From Cystobacter ferrugineus (lineage in GTDB: Bacteria > Myxococcota > Myxococcia > Myxococcales > Myxococcaceae), in assembly GCF_001887355.1 (NCBI RefSeq), contig NZ_MPIN01000004.1:248001-312000 (forward strand): a stretch of DNA of 64,000 bases, in the 5' to 3' direction. The notes beneath the pieces are model-generated. The model saw only the letters and a program-made list of their open reading frames with translations, did no database searches and was not told the origin of the DNA. A program made the position numbers and the translations under genes. Below, one piece after another: positions 1 through 8,609 of the stretch (position 1 is the stretch's first letter; each line of letters begins with the position of its first letter).

Positions 1-153
1 CTGCCCCGCGCGGCGACAAGGTGGCCCGGCTCACTCCTGCCCTTCCAGGTGTCGATCTCGTTGAGGGCCGGACAACCCGACAGCCCAGGAGACAGGAGAG
101 CGTTCACCATTGGCGACTGGAATCCCCGAGGTGTGTGTTAGACGACATCCGCC

Positions 154-573
154 ATGGCTTCTCAACGTGCCCCGTCCCAACCCACCCAGCCCACCAAGGA
201 GCTGCAGACCTTCCCCAACCCCGCGCCGGATCGCGACTACGAGATCGCCTTCGACGTGCCGGAGTTCACCTGCCTCTGCCCCCTCACGGGACAGCCGGAC
301 TTCGCCCGGTTCCGGATCCGCTACGTGCCGGACACACTGTGCGTGGAGCTCAAGAGCCTCAAGCTCTACATGTGGTCCTATCGGAACGAGGGCGCCTTCC
401 ACGAGAAGGTGACCAACACGATCGCCGACGACATCGTGCGCGCCATCCAGCCGCGCAAGCTCACGGTCGAGGGGGACTTCTTCGTGCGCGGCGGCATCGG
501 CACGGTGATCACCGTCACCCACGAGAAGCCGGCGCGCGGCGCGAAGAAGAGCGCCCCGGCGCGCCGCAAGTAG
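154..573 (+). CDS. queF: NADPH-dependent 7-cyano-7-deazaguanine reductase QueF
   Basis: Reduces preQ0 to preQ1 in queuosine tRNA modification, in the cytoplasm. The 139-residue product has the short, single-domain QueF form. The motif FTCLCPLTGQPD carries the thioimide-forming cysteine (C42) and the acid D49, and ELKSLKLY (about 65-72) followed by NEGAFHE is the QueF signature for substrate and NADPH binding. The lysine-rich tail (about 125-139) is probably disordered. The start is the first ATG that keeps the whole domain. The 153 bases upstream hold no other gene, and I could not fold a preQ1 riboswitch from them. No other queuosine gene is adjacent. Confidence 0.95.
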   Translation: MASQRAPSQPTQPTKELQTFPNPAPDRDYEIAFDVPEFTCLCPLTGQPDFARFRIRYVPDTLCVELKSLKLYMWSYRNEGAFHEKVTNTIADDIVRAIQPRKLTVEGDFFVRGGIGTVITVTHEKPARGAKKSAPARRK

Positions 574-579
574 GCCCCG

Positions 580-792
580 TCAGTCGGTCCGCATCTTCGC
601 TTCCAGCTCCTTCGCGCGCGCGTCCGCCTCCGATTCGATGCGGCTGGCGGCGCCGCGCACGTTGTCGAGCTGCCGCTTGGGCGCGCTACTACCGGAGGCG
701 GAGGAATCCACCGCCGCCGTGCGCTGAAGGGCGTACCACGCACCGCCCCCGAGCAGGGCGAGACCAAGAACCGCGGTGAGAACCTTTCCCAT
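580..792 (-). CDS. Small membrane-anchored hypothetical protein
   Basis: A 70-residue product with one hydrophobic segment at about residues 4-22 (signal anchor or cleavable signal), a small Ser/Ala-rich linker and a charged, helix-prone C-terminal half (about 40-70) of coiled-coil character. It is the last gene of a minus-strand series after the kinase gene, 18 bases downstream of it, so co-transcription is likely. Its 3' end faces queF with a 6-base gap. No family recognised; a periplasmic or envelope-attached helical peptide is the most that can be said. Confidence 0.6.
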   Translation of the reverse strand: MGKVLTAVLGLALLGGGAWYALQRTAAVDSSASGSSAPKRQLDNVRGAASRIESEADARAKELEAKMRTD

Positions 793-810
793 GGAGCCGC
801 TCCGGATGCG

Positions 811-1959
811 TCAGCGGACGGAGAGCCGCTGCACGAGGTCCATCCAATAGGATTGGGTGGACAGCAGTCCAGCCCCCACGCCCCCGGCGGCGATGGCGAA
901 GGCGGCGAGCCAGCGCTTCCACGGCCGCACGGGTGCCGACTCCCGGGCGAGGTTGCCCGCCACGCCCAGCTCCTCCAGGGTGAGGTGGGCCAGCGCCTCG
1001 CTCTCGGTGAGCTTCTCGCGGTGGCGCAGGAAGCCCACGAGGAAGGCCTCGCACGACATGCCCAGGCGGGGCGACAGGAAGGCTTCCAGATCGCGGCGCA
1101 TGGCGGCGGCGTTGGGGTAGCGCTCCTCGGGCTTCACGCGCAGGGCCCGGTGGACGATGTCCGCCAGGGCCTTGGGCACCTGGGGCGCCACCTTGTGCAG
1201 CGGCTTGCAGGCCCCCTCGCGGATGCGGGCGAACACCTCGCCCGCGTTGCGGCCCAGGAAGGGGCGCTGCCCGGCGAGCGACTCGTACATCAGAACCCCG
1301 AGGGAGAACAGGTCCGTGCGTCCGTCGATGGGCGCCCCCGTCACCTGCTCGGGGGACATGTACGAGGGCGTTCCCACCGCCATGCCCTGCGCGGTGAGCG
1401 CCTCCAGGCCCACGTCCTTGGCCACGCCGAAGTCCATCAGCTTCACGTCCCCGGCCTTGGTGAGCATCACGTTGGCGGGCTTCAGATCGCGGTGGATGAT
1501 GCGGCGGAAGTGGGCGTGCTCCAGCGCGTCGGCGATGCGCGCCGCCACCGCGGCTCCCACCTCGGGCGGCAGCGGGCCCTCCTTGATGAGCTCGTGCAGC
1601 GTGGGCCCATCCACGTACTCCATCACCATGAAGAGCACGTCGTTCTTCTCCACCAGATCGTACAGGGTGACGATGTTCTGGTGGCGGAAGGCGGCGAGCG
1701 CGAGCGCCTCGCGGCGGAAGCGCGACACGGACTCCTTGTCCCTCAGCGGGTCCGCGAGCATCTCCTTGATGGCCACCTCGCGCTGCAGCATCTCGTGCAG
1801 CCCTCGGTACACCTGGGCCATGCCGCCACGGCCCAGTTCTCCGAGCACGCGGTAGGCACCTATCTTGCGATGTTTGACGACGGGTTTGTCAGTGGGAGGC
1901 ACGGCCGCGAGGGTAGCGATTCGTCCCGGAGGCGTCGACCCATCCGGAGTCGCACACAC
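811..1959 (-). CDS. Hanks-type Ser/Thr protein kinase with C-terminal membrane anchor
   Basis: A eukaryotic-like kinase of 382 residues. Visible motifs are the glycine loop GRGGMAQVYRG (about 44-53), the ATP-binding lysine in VAIKE (K65), the catalytic loop HRDLKPAN (D158), DFG (176-178) and the APE-like SPEQ, so it should be active. A single hydrophobic helix near residues 350-368 with only a short tail after it would anchor the kinase to the membrane with the catalytic domain in the cytoplasm; there is no sensory extracellular domain. It follows the response-regulator gene by 65 bases on the same strand. The first start is a GTG; an internal GTG at 1902 would remove a non-conserved 19-residue leader and is equally possible. 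Confidence 0.9.
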   Translation of the reverse strand: MCATPDGSTPPGRIATLAAVPPTDKPVVKHRKIGAYRVLGELGRGGMAQVYRGLHEMLQREVAIKEMLADPLRDKESVSRFRREALALAAFRHQNIVTLYDLVEKNDVLFMVMEYVDGPTLHELIKEGPLPPEVGAAVAARIADALEHAHFRRIIHRDLKPANVMLTKAGDVKLMDFGVAKDVGLEALTAQGMAVGTPSYMSPEQVTGAPIDGRTDLFSLGVLMYESLAGQRPFLGRNAGEVFARIREGACKPLHKVAPQVPKALADIVHRALRVKPEERYPNAAAMRRDLEAFLSPRLGMSCEAFLVGFLRHREKLTESEALAHLTLEELGVAGNLARESAPVRPWKRWLAAFAIAAGGVGAGLLSTQSYWMDLVQRLSVR

Positions 1960-2024
1960 CCCCGCGGTAGAAATCGCCGGTCATCACACACGCGCATCCG
2001 TCACGGCACACGGAGAGTGAGGGC

Positions 2025-2393
2025 TCAGCTCCGCCCTTCCGGGGAGGACAGGCGGCCCACCGCGTCCAGGAGCTGCTCGAGCCGGAAGGGCTTCTTGAGG
2101 AAGAGCTGCCAGGAGAGGGAGGGAGCGGCGGACCTGGGGATTGCCTCGCTCATGAGGATGACGGGCACCTGGTCCAGGCCCGGCGTCTTGCGCATCACCT
2201 CCAGCACATGCATGCCGGAGAGCACGGGGAGCATGATGTCCATGAGGACGACATCCGGGCGGGACTCGCTCAGGCGCCGCAGCGCCTCGGCGCCGGTGCC
2301 ACACACGGACACCTCATAGCCCTCGTCCCTCAGCACGTCGGCGACGACCTGCTGCACGTCGAATTCGTCCTCGACAACCAGGATGGTCTTCAA
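2025..2393 (-). CDS. Single-domain response regulator (CheY-like)
   Basis: A stand-alone receiver domain of 122 residues. It shows the acidic pair VVEDE, the phospho-acceptor aspartate in VVLMDIMLP, the switch serine in VILMSEA and the conserved lysine in LKKPF. There is no output domain, so it acts by protein contact. I chose a TTG start at 2393: that TTG shares bases with the TGA stop of the KaiC-like gene (TTGA), a classic translational-coupling overlap, and the receiver fold begins at once (KTILVVEDE). The pairing argues that the two proteins act together. Confidence 0.88.
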   Translation of the reverse strand: MKTILVVEDEFDVQQVVADVLRDEGYEVSVCGTGAEALRRLSESRPDVVLMDIMLPVLSGMHVLEVMRKTPGLDQVPVILMSEAIPRSAAPSLSWQLFLKKPFRLEQLLDAVGRLSSPEGRS

Positions 2394-3976
2394 CGGCCCC
2401 TCCTGGAGGGCCGCGCGCGCCCCTTGCCCTTCGGACCGCGGGTTGCCGCGCCCTTCTTCTTCGCGGCCTTCCTGACCCGGGGCGCCGCGCGCACCTCGCG
2501 CACGTGCCCGCTGAGGATGGACTCGGCGCTCTGGAAGGACTCGGCCACGTCGATGCCGCCGGGGGTGATGTGGAACTCGCGCAGCGAGGTGTCGTAGCGG
2601 CTCTCTCGCATCTTCATGACGGACAGGAGCCGGTAGATCTGCGAGCGCAACTCCACGTAGCGCAGCAGCACCACGGACTCCGCCACGTTGGCCAGCTCGG
2701 GCGTGGGCAGCACCAGCTCGGACTGGAACAGCTCGAGCTCGTCGGTGATGACGGTGGTGATGTCCAGCGAGCGCAACTGGTTGGTGAGCGCCGACAGGAA
2801 GATGGGGACGCGCTCCGGGTAGACCGCCGCGGCGCGAAAGCCCTCGGCCCCGTCGATGAACAGGCGCCGGCGCTCGCTCGCCGAGTCGGCCCGGATCTTC
2901 TCCAGCAGTTGCTCGGCCAGCGAGTCCATGAGGTGCTCGAGCGGAGGCTGCCACACCAGCGAGATGCTGCCGTCCTGGACGTAGCGCTCCAGGGGGATGC
3001 CCACCGCCTCGGCCTTCTCGATGAGGCGGGGGGGAGGCTCATAGAAGCCGAAGTACGTGCCCCGCTGGCCCTGCCGGGCCCCCTCCACCAGGAAGGAGAG
3101 TCCGAGCAGCGTCTTGCCCGTGCCGGGCGAGCCCACGAGCGCGGTGGTGGACCCCGAGGGCAGACCTCCCCCGAGCATCTCGTCGAAGCGGGGCAGGCCG
3201 AAGGCCATGCGCAGACGCTGCTCGCGGGCGGAGGGGCCCGGGTGGGCGAACTGCACCTCGGTCCGGGGATGGATGGAGATTCCGTCGGAGGAGATCTCCA
3301 CCTCGTGACGGCCCCGGAGGTAGTCGCTGCCCCGGAACTTGTGCACCGTCAGCTCGCGCACCGCCCGCGGGCCGATGAGCCGATCCGACAGCTCGATGAC
3401 CCCATCGACCAGGGCGTTCTCCGTGTGCGTGCGATCACGCATGTTGGAGATGAGGAACGTGGTGCACCCCAGCAGACTGGCGAGCGCCTGGAGGGAGTGC
3501 ACGAATTCGCCGTAGGCCTGGACGGTGGGAGCGAACTGCTCGGCGCTCTCCATGCCATCGATGACGAACACGGTGGCCCGCCGCTCGCGCAGCGTGCCGC
3601 GGATGAGCTCCAGCAGCCCGCTGAAACCCTGGTCCCGCACCACCTTGTAGCCGCTGATGTAGTAGAGCTTGTCGGGAATTTCCTCCAACCGGAAGAAGCG
3701 CAAGGACTCGAGGTGGCGCAACATCTTCGCGTGCGACTCGATGAGCAGGGTCATGTAGACGCACCGCCCATCACTCTTGTCGATGTGGTTGAAGCACAGC
3801 TGGTTGGCGAGGATCGTCTTGCCACTGCCAGGCGGGCCCATCAGCGCGTAGATGCCGCCCTGCTTGAAGCCCCCCTTGAGGATGAAATCCAGGCGGGGAA
3901 TGCCACTCTCGACGCGCTCATCGCGCGGTGGCTGCACCGAATCGTCCGTGTCGGATCCGCTCATTCCGCCTGCCAT
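2390..3976 (-). CDS. Two-domain KaiC-like RecA-fold ATPase
   Basis: A 528-residue protein with two tandem KaiC/RadA domains. The first has Walker A GPPGSGKT (47-54) and a Walker B-like VFVIDG; the second has GSPGTGKT (282-289) and LFIDGAEG. The C-terminal 30 residues are a Lys/Arg-rich tail. This is the bacterial KaiC-homologue architecture outside cyanobacteria, where such proteins are linked to signalling and not to a full clock. No kaiA or kaiB is present and the cyanobacterial Ser-Thr phosphorylation pair is not evident. It heads a minus-strand unit with a receiver protein and a Ser/Thr kinase. The start could also be the ATG at 3964. Confidence 0.88.
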   Translation of the reverse strand: MAGGMSGSDTDDSVQPPRDERVESGIPRLDFILKGGFKQGGIYALMGPPGSGKTILANQLCFNHIDKSDGRCVYMTLLIESHAKMLRHLESLRFFRLEEIPDKLYYISGYKVVRDQGFSGLLELIRGTLRERRATVFVIDGMESAEQFAPTVQAYGEFVHSLQALASLLGCTTFLISNMRDRTHTENALVDGVIELSDRLIGPRAVRELTVHKFRGSDYLRGRHEVEISSDGISIHPRTEVQFAHPGPSAREQRLRMAFGLPRFDEMLGGGLPSGSTTALVGSPGTGKTLLGLSFLVEGARQGQRGTYFGFYEPPPRLIEKAEAVGIPLERYVQDGSISLVWQPPLEHLMDSLAEQLLEKIRADSASERRRLFIDGAEGFRAAAVYPERVPIFLSALTNQLRSLDITTVITDELELFQSELVLPTPELANVAESVVLLRYVELRSQIYRLLSVMKMRESRYDTSLREFHITPGGIDVAESFQSAESILSGHVREVRAAPRVRKAAKKKGAATRGPKGKGRARPSRRGR

Positions 3977-4091
3977 GCTCCCAAGTCGTTCCCGCGTGGA
4001 GGGATGTGCCACAAGCAGGGGACGTCCGAGCACGCGTAAAACCAGGGCCGCGCCAAACCGTCGCATGGCGGACGGATGCGCGTGAGCGGGC

Positions 4092-4814
4092 CTACCCGGC
4101 CCGGGCCGGCAGCAGACCCGCCCGTTCCAGCCGCTCGCGGACGCGCCCGGCCAGCTCCGCGTGCGCCGGATTGCCCGGAGAAAAGGGCTCCGGCGTGAGG
4201 ATGATGAGCGTGCCCAGTTCCTCCACCGGCTCGACGCGCACCGAGCGCGGCAGGGAGGGAACGCGCCCATGCGCTCGCGAGAAGTACATGAGCCAGCCGA
4301 TGCACGCGCCATCCGCCTCCACCACCCTCCTGGCGGAGGGATCCTCCTCGGACACCACCGCGCACCGGTCCGGCTCCCAGGCCAGCACCATGGCACGCAC
4401 CACCTGCTTGAGCACCGGCACGGTGAGCACGCGCTGCGCGGCCGCCCCCTCGCGCGGCAGGTGGAGCAGACAACCATTGGCGTAGAAGGGCGTCCCCGAG
4501 CCACAGGTGAGATTGAGCAGCCCACCCCGCCCCGTCTGCTCCTGCCCCGTCCACGCATCGAAGTAGAAGGCGTCCCGGCCGAGCCGGTACTTCTTGCGCT
4601 CGAAGAAGCGCAGGAAGGTCTCCGCGGTGGGCGTGAAAGGCAGCCGCAGCGCGTTCTTGCGGGAGTAGGCGTACTCGAACCAACGGGAATAGGCCGGATC
4701 GCACCCGGCCAGCAGACGGAAGAACTCCTCCGCCCGCGCGGCACACTCCGCGGCGGACTCCTTGCGGCCTCCCCAATGCGCCCCCGCCTGGAAACGTTCC
4801 ATCCGCCATGTCAT
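4092..4814 (-). CDS. Imm52-type immunity protein
   Basis: The N-terminal segment FQAGAHWGGRKESAAECAAR, followed by EEFFRLLAGCDP and later FEYAYSRKNAL, matches what I know of the Imm52 family, soluble immunity proteins of polymorphic toxin systems common in myxobacteria. The length (about 236-240 residues) fits. No toxin gene adjoins it: the neighbours are the KaiC-like gene and the exopolyphosphatase, so it is an orphan that may protect against toxins of other strains. The start is either ATG 4814 or ATG 4802 (MERF), the latter closer to the family's usual N-terminus. Family assignment is from motif memory. Confidence 0.72.
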   Translation of the reverse strand: MTWRMERFQAGAHWGGRKESAAECAARAEEFFRLLAGCDPAYSRWFEYAYSRKNALRLPFTPTAETFLRFFERKKYRLGRDAFYFDAWTGQEQTGRGGLLNLTCGSGTPFYANGCLLHLPREGAAAQRVLTVPVLKQVVRAMVLAWEPDRCAVVSEEDPSARRVVEADGACIGWLMYFSRAHGRVPSLPRSVRVEPVEELGTLIILTPEPFSPGNPAHAELAGRVRERLERAGLLPARAG

Positions 4815-4949
4815 ACGCCATGGGTAACAAAGGCACCACCCGGAAGCGCATCGGAGCCCGGGAGAAACGCCAGGATGCGGCGGCCCAGGGCCCGGCGGGC
4901 CCAATCTGTCACCGAAGATCCCCCTGGAACTTTGGTAAGCAGGGCCCCC

Positions 4950-6452
4950 ATGGCCACACCGCCCCTGCAAACCGTGCTCGCCGCCATTGACGTGGGCACG
5001 AACGCCGTGCGCCTGGAACTGGCGCGGCCGGACGCCGACGGCGCCCTGGAAACCCTGCACCAGGAGCGGGATCCCATCCGCCCGGGAGAAGGGGTGTTCG
5101 CCAGTGGGGTGATGCCCGAGGAGACCGCGGACCGGCTCCTGTCCACGCTGCGGCGCTACGCGGCGCTGTGCCGGCGGCACAAGGCCCGGGTGCGCGCGGT
5201 GGCCACCAGCGCCATGCGCGACGCGCGCAACCAGCAGGAGATCGTCCAGCGGGTACGCGACGAGGCGGGGCTCAACCTGGAGGTGGTCAGCGGCAAGGAG
5301 GAGGCGCGCCTCATCTGCCTGGGCGTGCTGCACCGCAAGCCGCCCAACGTCCGCTCGCTGCTGGTGGACATCGGCGGAGGCTCCACCGAGGTGGTGCTCG
5401 CCACCGGGGAGCGGCCGGATGAGCTGTGGAGCCTGCCCATGGGCTCGGTGCGGCTCACGGAGATGTTCGACGCGGCGGGCAAGGTGACGCCCAAGCAGTT
5501 GCGGCTGATGCGCAGCTACGTGGAGGAGCAGTTGCGCAAGGCCATCCCCGAGCGCCTTCCGGGCCTGCCGCGCATGGCCCTGGGCTCCTCGGGCACCATC
5601 AGCGCGGTGGTGGGCTTCGCGGCCAGCGAGGGCACGGCGCACGCGTCGCTGCGCCAGTTGCAGAACACGGTGGAGGCGCTGGCGGAGATGACGCCCGAGC
5701 GGCGGCGCAAGCGCTTCGATCCGCGGCGCGCGGACATCATCGTCGCGGGCGCCACCATCCTCGAGCGCACGGCGCGGCACCTGGGCGTGGAGAGCATCGC
5801 CGCGGTCAACCGGGGCCTGCGCGATGGGCTGCTGGTGGATCTGCTCTACCGGCAGGACGAGACGCGGGAGGACCACTCGCTCGCGGACGCGGCGGTGGCC
5901 ATGGGGAGGCGCCTGTTCTTCGACGAGAAGCACGCGCGCCAGGTGACGCGGCTGGCGCTCACGCTCTTCGACGAGCTGGCGGCGCTGCACAACCTGCCCC
6001 TGTCCGCCCGGCCCTACCTGGAGACGGCGGCACTGCTGCACGACGTGGGCAACGCCGTGAGCTACGAGCGCCACCACAAGCACTCCTACTACCTCATCCA
6101 CCACGGCGACATCCCGGGCCTGGCCGACCGCGAGCGCGAGCTGGTGGCGCGGGTGGCGCGCTACCACCAGCGCAGCCCGCCGGAGCTCAACCACTCGGGG
6201 ATGCAGGGGCTGAGCGCCGCCGAGGCCCGCCTGGTGCGCAAGCTGGCCACGCTGCTGCGCATCGCCAACGCGCTGGATGGCAGCCATCACCAACCCATCA
6301 AGGAGATGCGCGCCACGAATGGCCGGGACGCGGTGGCCCTGCACCTCAAGGCGCGCCAGCCGGTGGACCTGGAGCTGTGGACGGCCGAGCGAGAGGTGGT
6401 CCTCTTCCGCCGCGTCTTCGGCAAGCGGCTGACCTTCCACGTCGGCCGCTGA
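4950..6452 (+). CDS. ppx: Ppx/GppA-family exopolyphosphatase with HD-like C-terminal domain
   Basis: Predicted to hydrolyse polyphosphate or (p)ppGpp. The N-terminal half is an actin-fold phosphatase with the first phosphate loop AIDVGTNAVRLEL, a second loop VDIGGGSTEVVLA and a third, GSSGTISAV. The C-terminal part (about 320-500) is the helical HD-type domain with LHDVGNAVSYERHHKHS, in which the HD pair and further histidines are retained. At 500 residues it is the long, two-domain form. The ATG follows AGGGCCCCC. A divergent intergenic region of about 135 bases separates it from the Imm52 gene. Ppx and GppA activities cannot be told apart from sequence. Confidence 0.92.
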   Translation: MATPPLQTVLAAIDVGTNAVRLELARPDADGALETLHQERDPIRPGEGVFASGVMPEETADRLLSTLRRYAALCRRHKARVRAVATSAMRDARNQQEIVQRVRDEAGLNLEVVSGKEEARLICLGVLHRKPPNVRSLLVDIGGGSTEVVLATGERPDELWSLPMGSVRLTEMFDAAGKVTPKQLRLMRSYVEEQLRKAIPERLPGLPRMALGSSGTISAVVGFAASEGTAHASLRQLQNTVEALAEMTPERRRKRFDPRRADIIVAGATILERTARHLGVESIAAVNRGLRDGLLVDLLYRQDETREDHSLADAAVAMGRRLFFDEKHARQVTRLALTLFDELAALHNLPLSARPYLETAALLHDVGNAVSYERHHKHSYYLIHHGDIPGLADRERELVARVARYHQRSPPELNHSGMQGLSAAEARLVRKLATLLRIANALDGSHHQPIKEMRATNGRDAVALHLKARQPVDLELWTAEREVVLFRRVFGKRLTFHVGR

Positions 6453-6613
6453 CAACCCCTCTCACGACGGCCGGTCCCCCCGTCGCCTGCCCTCCACGAG
6501 GGGAAGCGCCCGCCGCTGGCACCCGCACGGGCACGTGTCCACTCCTCACGGGAAGAGTCCAGACCGGTGGCGCCCCTGGCGCCCGGCGTCCCCCGAGGGG
6601 AGAAGGAGCGGCA

Positions 6614-7834
6614 ATGAAGGCGGTCGTCTTTCATGGGATTGGAGACATCCGGCTCGACGACGTGAAGGAGCCGGAGCTGCAGGAGGACACGGATGCCATC
6701 GTCAAGCTGACGGCGAGCGCCATCTGTGGCACGGACCTGCACATGGTGCGCGGCACGATGCCGGGCATGGTGCCGGGCACCATCCTCGGGCACGAGGGCG
6801 TGGGCGTCATCGAGGCCCTGGGCAAGGACGTGCGCAACCTGCGCGTGGGCGACCGGGTGGTGATTCCCTCCACCATCGCCTGCGGGAGCTGCTCGTACTG
6901 CCGCGCGGGCTACTACGCGCAATGCGACGTGGCCAACCCCAATGGCAAGCGCGCGGGGACGGCCTTCTTCGGCGGGCCGGCGATGTCGGGCCCCTTCCAT
7001 GGCTTGCAGGCGGAGAAGGCTCGCATCCCCTACGCCCACGTGGGACTGGTGAAGCTGCCGGACGAGGTGACCGACGAGGAGGCCATCCTCCTGTCGGACA
7101 TCTTCCCCACGGGTTACTTCGGCGCGGACCTGGCGGAGATCAAGCCCGGTGACACGGTGGCGGTGTTCGGCTGCGGGCCAGTGGGTCAGTTCAGCATCCT
7201 GAGCGCCAGGCTCATGAACGCCGGGCGCATCTTCGCCATCGATTGCCACCAGGACCGGCTCGACGCCGCGCGGGCCCAGGGCGCCGAGGTCATCAACTTC
7301 GAGGAGGAGGATCCCGTCGAGACGCTCGTGCGGCTGACGGGCGGCATCGGCGTGGACCGGGCCATCGACGCGGTGGGCGTGGACTCGATGCACGCGCATC
7401 ACGGCCCCGCGGGCAAGAAGGCCGCCGAGCTCAAGGACGAGTTCAAGCGCGAGCAGAAGGAAGCAGCCCCCAAGACGAAGTCCCACGGGGACAACTGGGT
7501 CCAGGGCGATGCGCCCATGCAGGCGGTGATGTGGGCGGTGGAGGCACTCGCCAAGGCGGGCACCCTGTCCATCATCGGCGTGTACCCGCAGCAGATGAAC
7601 ACCTTCCCCATCGGCATGGCGATGAACAAGAACCTGTCGCTCCAGATGGGCAACTGCAATCACCGCAAGTACATCCCCCACCTCGTCGAGCTGGTGCGCA
7701 CGGGCGCCGTGGAGCCCACGGAGCTGCTCACGCGCGTGCAGCCCATCACCAGCGCCATCGAGGCCTACCAGTCCTTCGACATGCGCCAGCCGGGCTGGCT
7801 CAAGGTGGAGCTCGAGCCGCAGTTGCTCACCTGA
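6614..7834 (+). CDS. Zinc-dependent alcohol dehydrogenase (formaldehyde dehydrogenase-like MDR)
   Basis: A 406-residue medium-chain dehydrogenase. The catalytic-zinc ligands are in ICGTD and GHEGVG, the structural-zinc site is CGSCSYCRAGYYAQC, and the Rossmann motif is VFGCGPVGQF. An insert of about 45 charged residues between the cofactor domain and the end (around 265-310, KKAAELKDEFKREQKE) is typical of the glutathione-independent formaldehyde-dehydrogenase-like branch. A strong Shine-Dalgarno AGAAGGAG lies 5 bases before the ATG. The 161 bases separating it from the polyphosphatase suggest its own promoter. Substrate unknown; a short-chain alcohol or aldehyde is likely. Confidence 0.9.
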   Translation: MKAVVFHGIGDIRLDDVKEPELQEDTDAIVKLTASAICGTDLHMVRGTMPGMVPGTILGHEGVGVIEALGKDVRNLRVGDRVVIPSTIACGSCSYCRAGYYAQCDVANPNGKRAGTAFFGGPAMSGPFHGLQAEKARIPYAHVGLVKLPDEVTDEEAILLSDIFPTGYFGADLAEIKPGDTVAVFGCGPVGQFSILSARLMNAGRIFAIDCHQDRLDAARAQGAEVINFEEEDPVETLVRLTGGIGVDRAIDAVGVDSMHAHHGPAGKKAAELKDEFKREQKEAAPKTKSHGDNWVQGDAPMQAVMWAVEALAKAGTLSIIGVYPQQMNTFPIGMAMNKNLSLQMGNCNHRKYIPHLVELVRTGAVEPTELLTRVQPITSAIEAYQSFDMRQPGWLKVELEPQLLT

Positions 7835-7841
7835 GCCCGCG

Positions 7842-8453
7842 TCACCCCGCGTCGCGGCCGTAGAACCAGGCCGTGAGCGCGAGCCGGGGAGCCCGCGCGG
7901 CAAGGACTTCGTGCTCGATGCGCTCGCTGAGGAACACGACGAGCCGATCGAGCCGGGGCTCCACGTCCACGGGCTCCCCCTCGGGGTAGAGGCGCAAGAG
8001 GCCCCCGTGCTCCGGCGTCCACTCCGGATTGAGGTAGTAGATGGCCGTCACCCGCCGGTTGGACTGGCCGGGGAAGGCATCGGCGTGACGGGCATACCGC
8101 TCGCCTCCGCCTGGATACCAGGCGAGCTGGAGATCGAAGCGGCCGAGCCCCAGATAGGCCTCCGCCGACAAGGCGTCCCCGAGCACGGTGTACGTGTCCC
8201 GGAGCCGGCTGAACGCGGTGTCGGCCTCCCCCGGCTCCACCCAGGTGATGAAGTCACCCCGCGTGGCCCGGTCCAGGGAGAGATCCGCGCCCCGGCGGAT
8301 GCCCGCGGGCCGCAGCCGGCCGGCCTCCACGCAGGCCCTCGCCTCGACGAGCAGCGCCTGGGCCTCGGTCTCCCCGAGGAAGTTCTCGCGGGTGAACCAG
8401 CCGTGCTCACCGAGGGCTTGGATTTCCTCATCACGCAGGGACAGGGGGTGCAT
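7842..8453 (-). CDS. 2-oxoglutarate/Fe(II)-dependent oxygenase (prolyl 4-hydroxylase type)
   Basis: A 203-residue cupin-fold oxygenase with the iron triad H123-x-D125 (RYARHADAF) and H181 (ERIEHEV), and R190 to bind 2-oxoglutarate (RLALTAWFYGR). The segment RRVTAIYYLNPEW is characteristic of the P4Hc/SM-20 group, which hydroxylates protein side chains. I placed the start at ATG 8453, where the family fold begins; a longer frame upstream has unrelated composition. It converges on the alcohol dehydrogenase with 7 bases between stops. The 156-base region before the next gene shows only a GCTCGAGC palindrome (near 8565). Target protein unknown. Confidence 0.87.
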   Translation of the reverse strand: MHPLSLRDEEIQALGEHGWFTRENFLGETEAQALLVEARACVEAGRLRPAGIRRGADLSLDRATRGDFITWVEPGEADTAFSRLRDTYTVLGDALSAEAYLGLGRFDLQLAWYPGGGERYARHADAFPGQSNRRVTAIYYLNPEWTPEHGGLLRLYPEGEPVDVEPRLDRLVVFLSERIEHEVLAARAPRLALTAWFYGRDAG

Positions 8454-8609
8454 GGCGGGGGCGAACCCTACCGCACCTCCTCGATGCGACTCGGGTGAGT
8501 TCTGCTGGGGAATTACCAACAGGCACCTCGACACGACCGGACCGAGCAGGCAAACTACCGCGTTGCTCGAGCGAGGTGTGCAAGCAACCTGAGCCGGGGG
8601 GAGCGGAAC

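Noticed and set aside
1-153. preQ1 riboswitch upstream of queF
   Set aside because: The expected short A-rich pseudoknot sequence and C-rich loop are not found.
2390-3976. Circadian clock locus
   Set aside because: No kaiA or kaiB, and the Ser-Thr phosphorylation pair is not evident; only KaiC homology is supported.
2504-4039. Long plus-strand open frame opposite the KaiC-like gene
   Set aside because: Low-complexity, His/Arg/Gly/Ala-rich antisense of a GC-rich coding region; no domain, while the minus strand has two perfect Walker A motifs.
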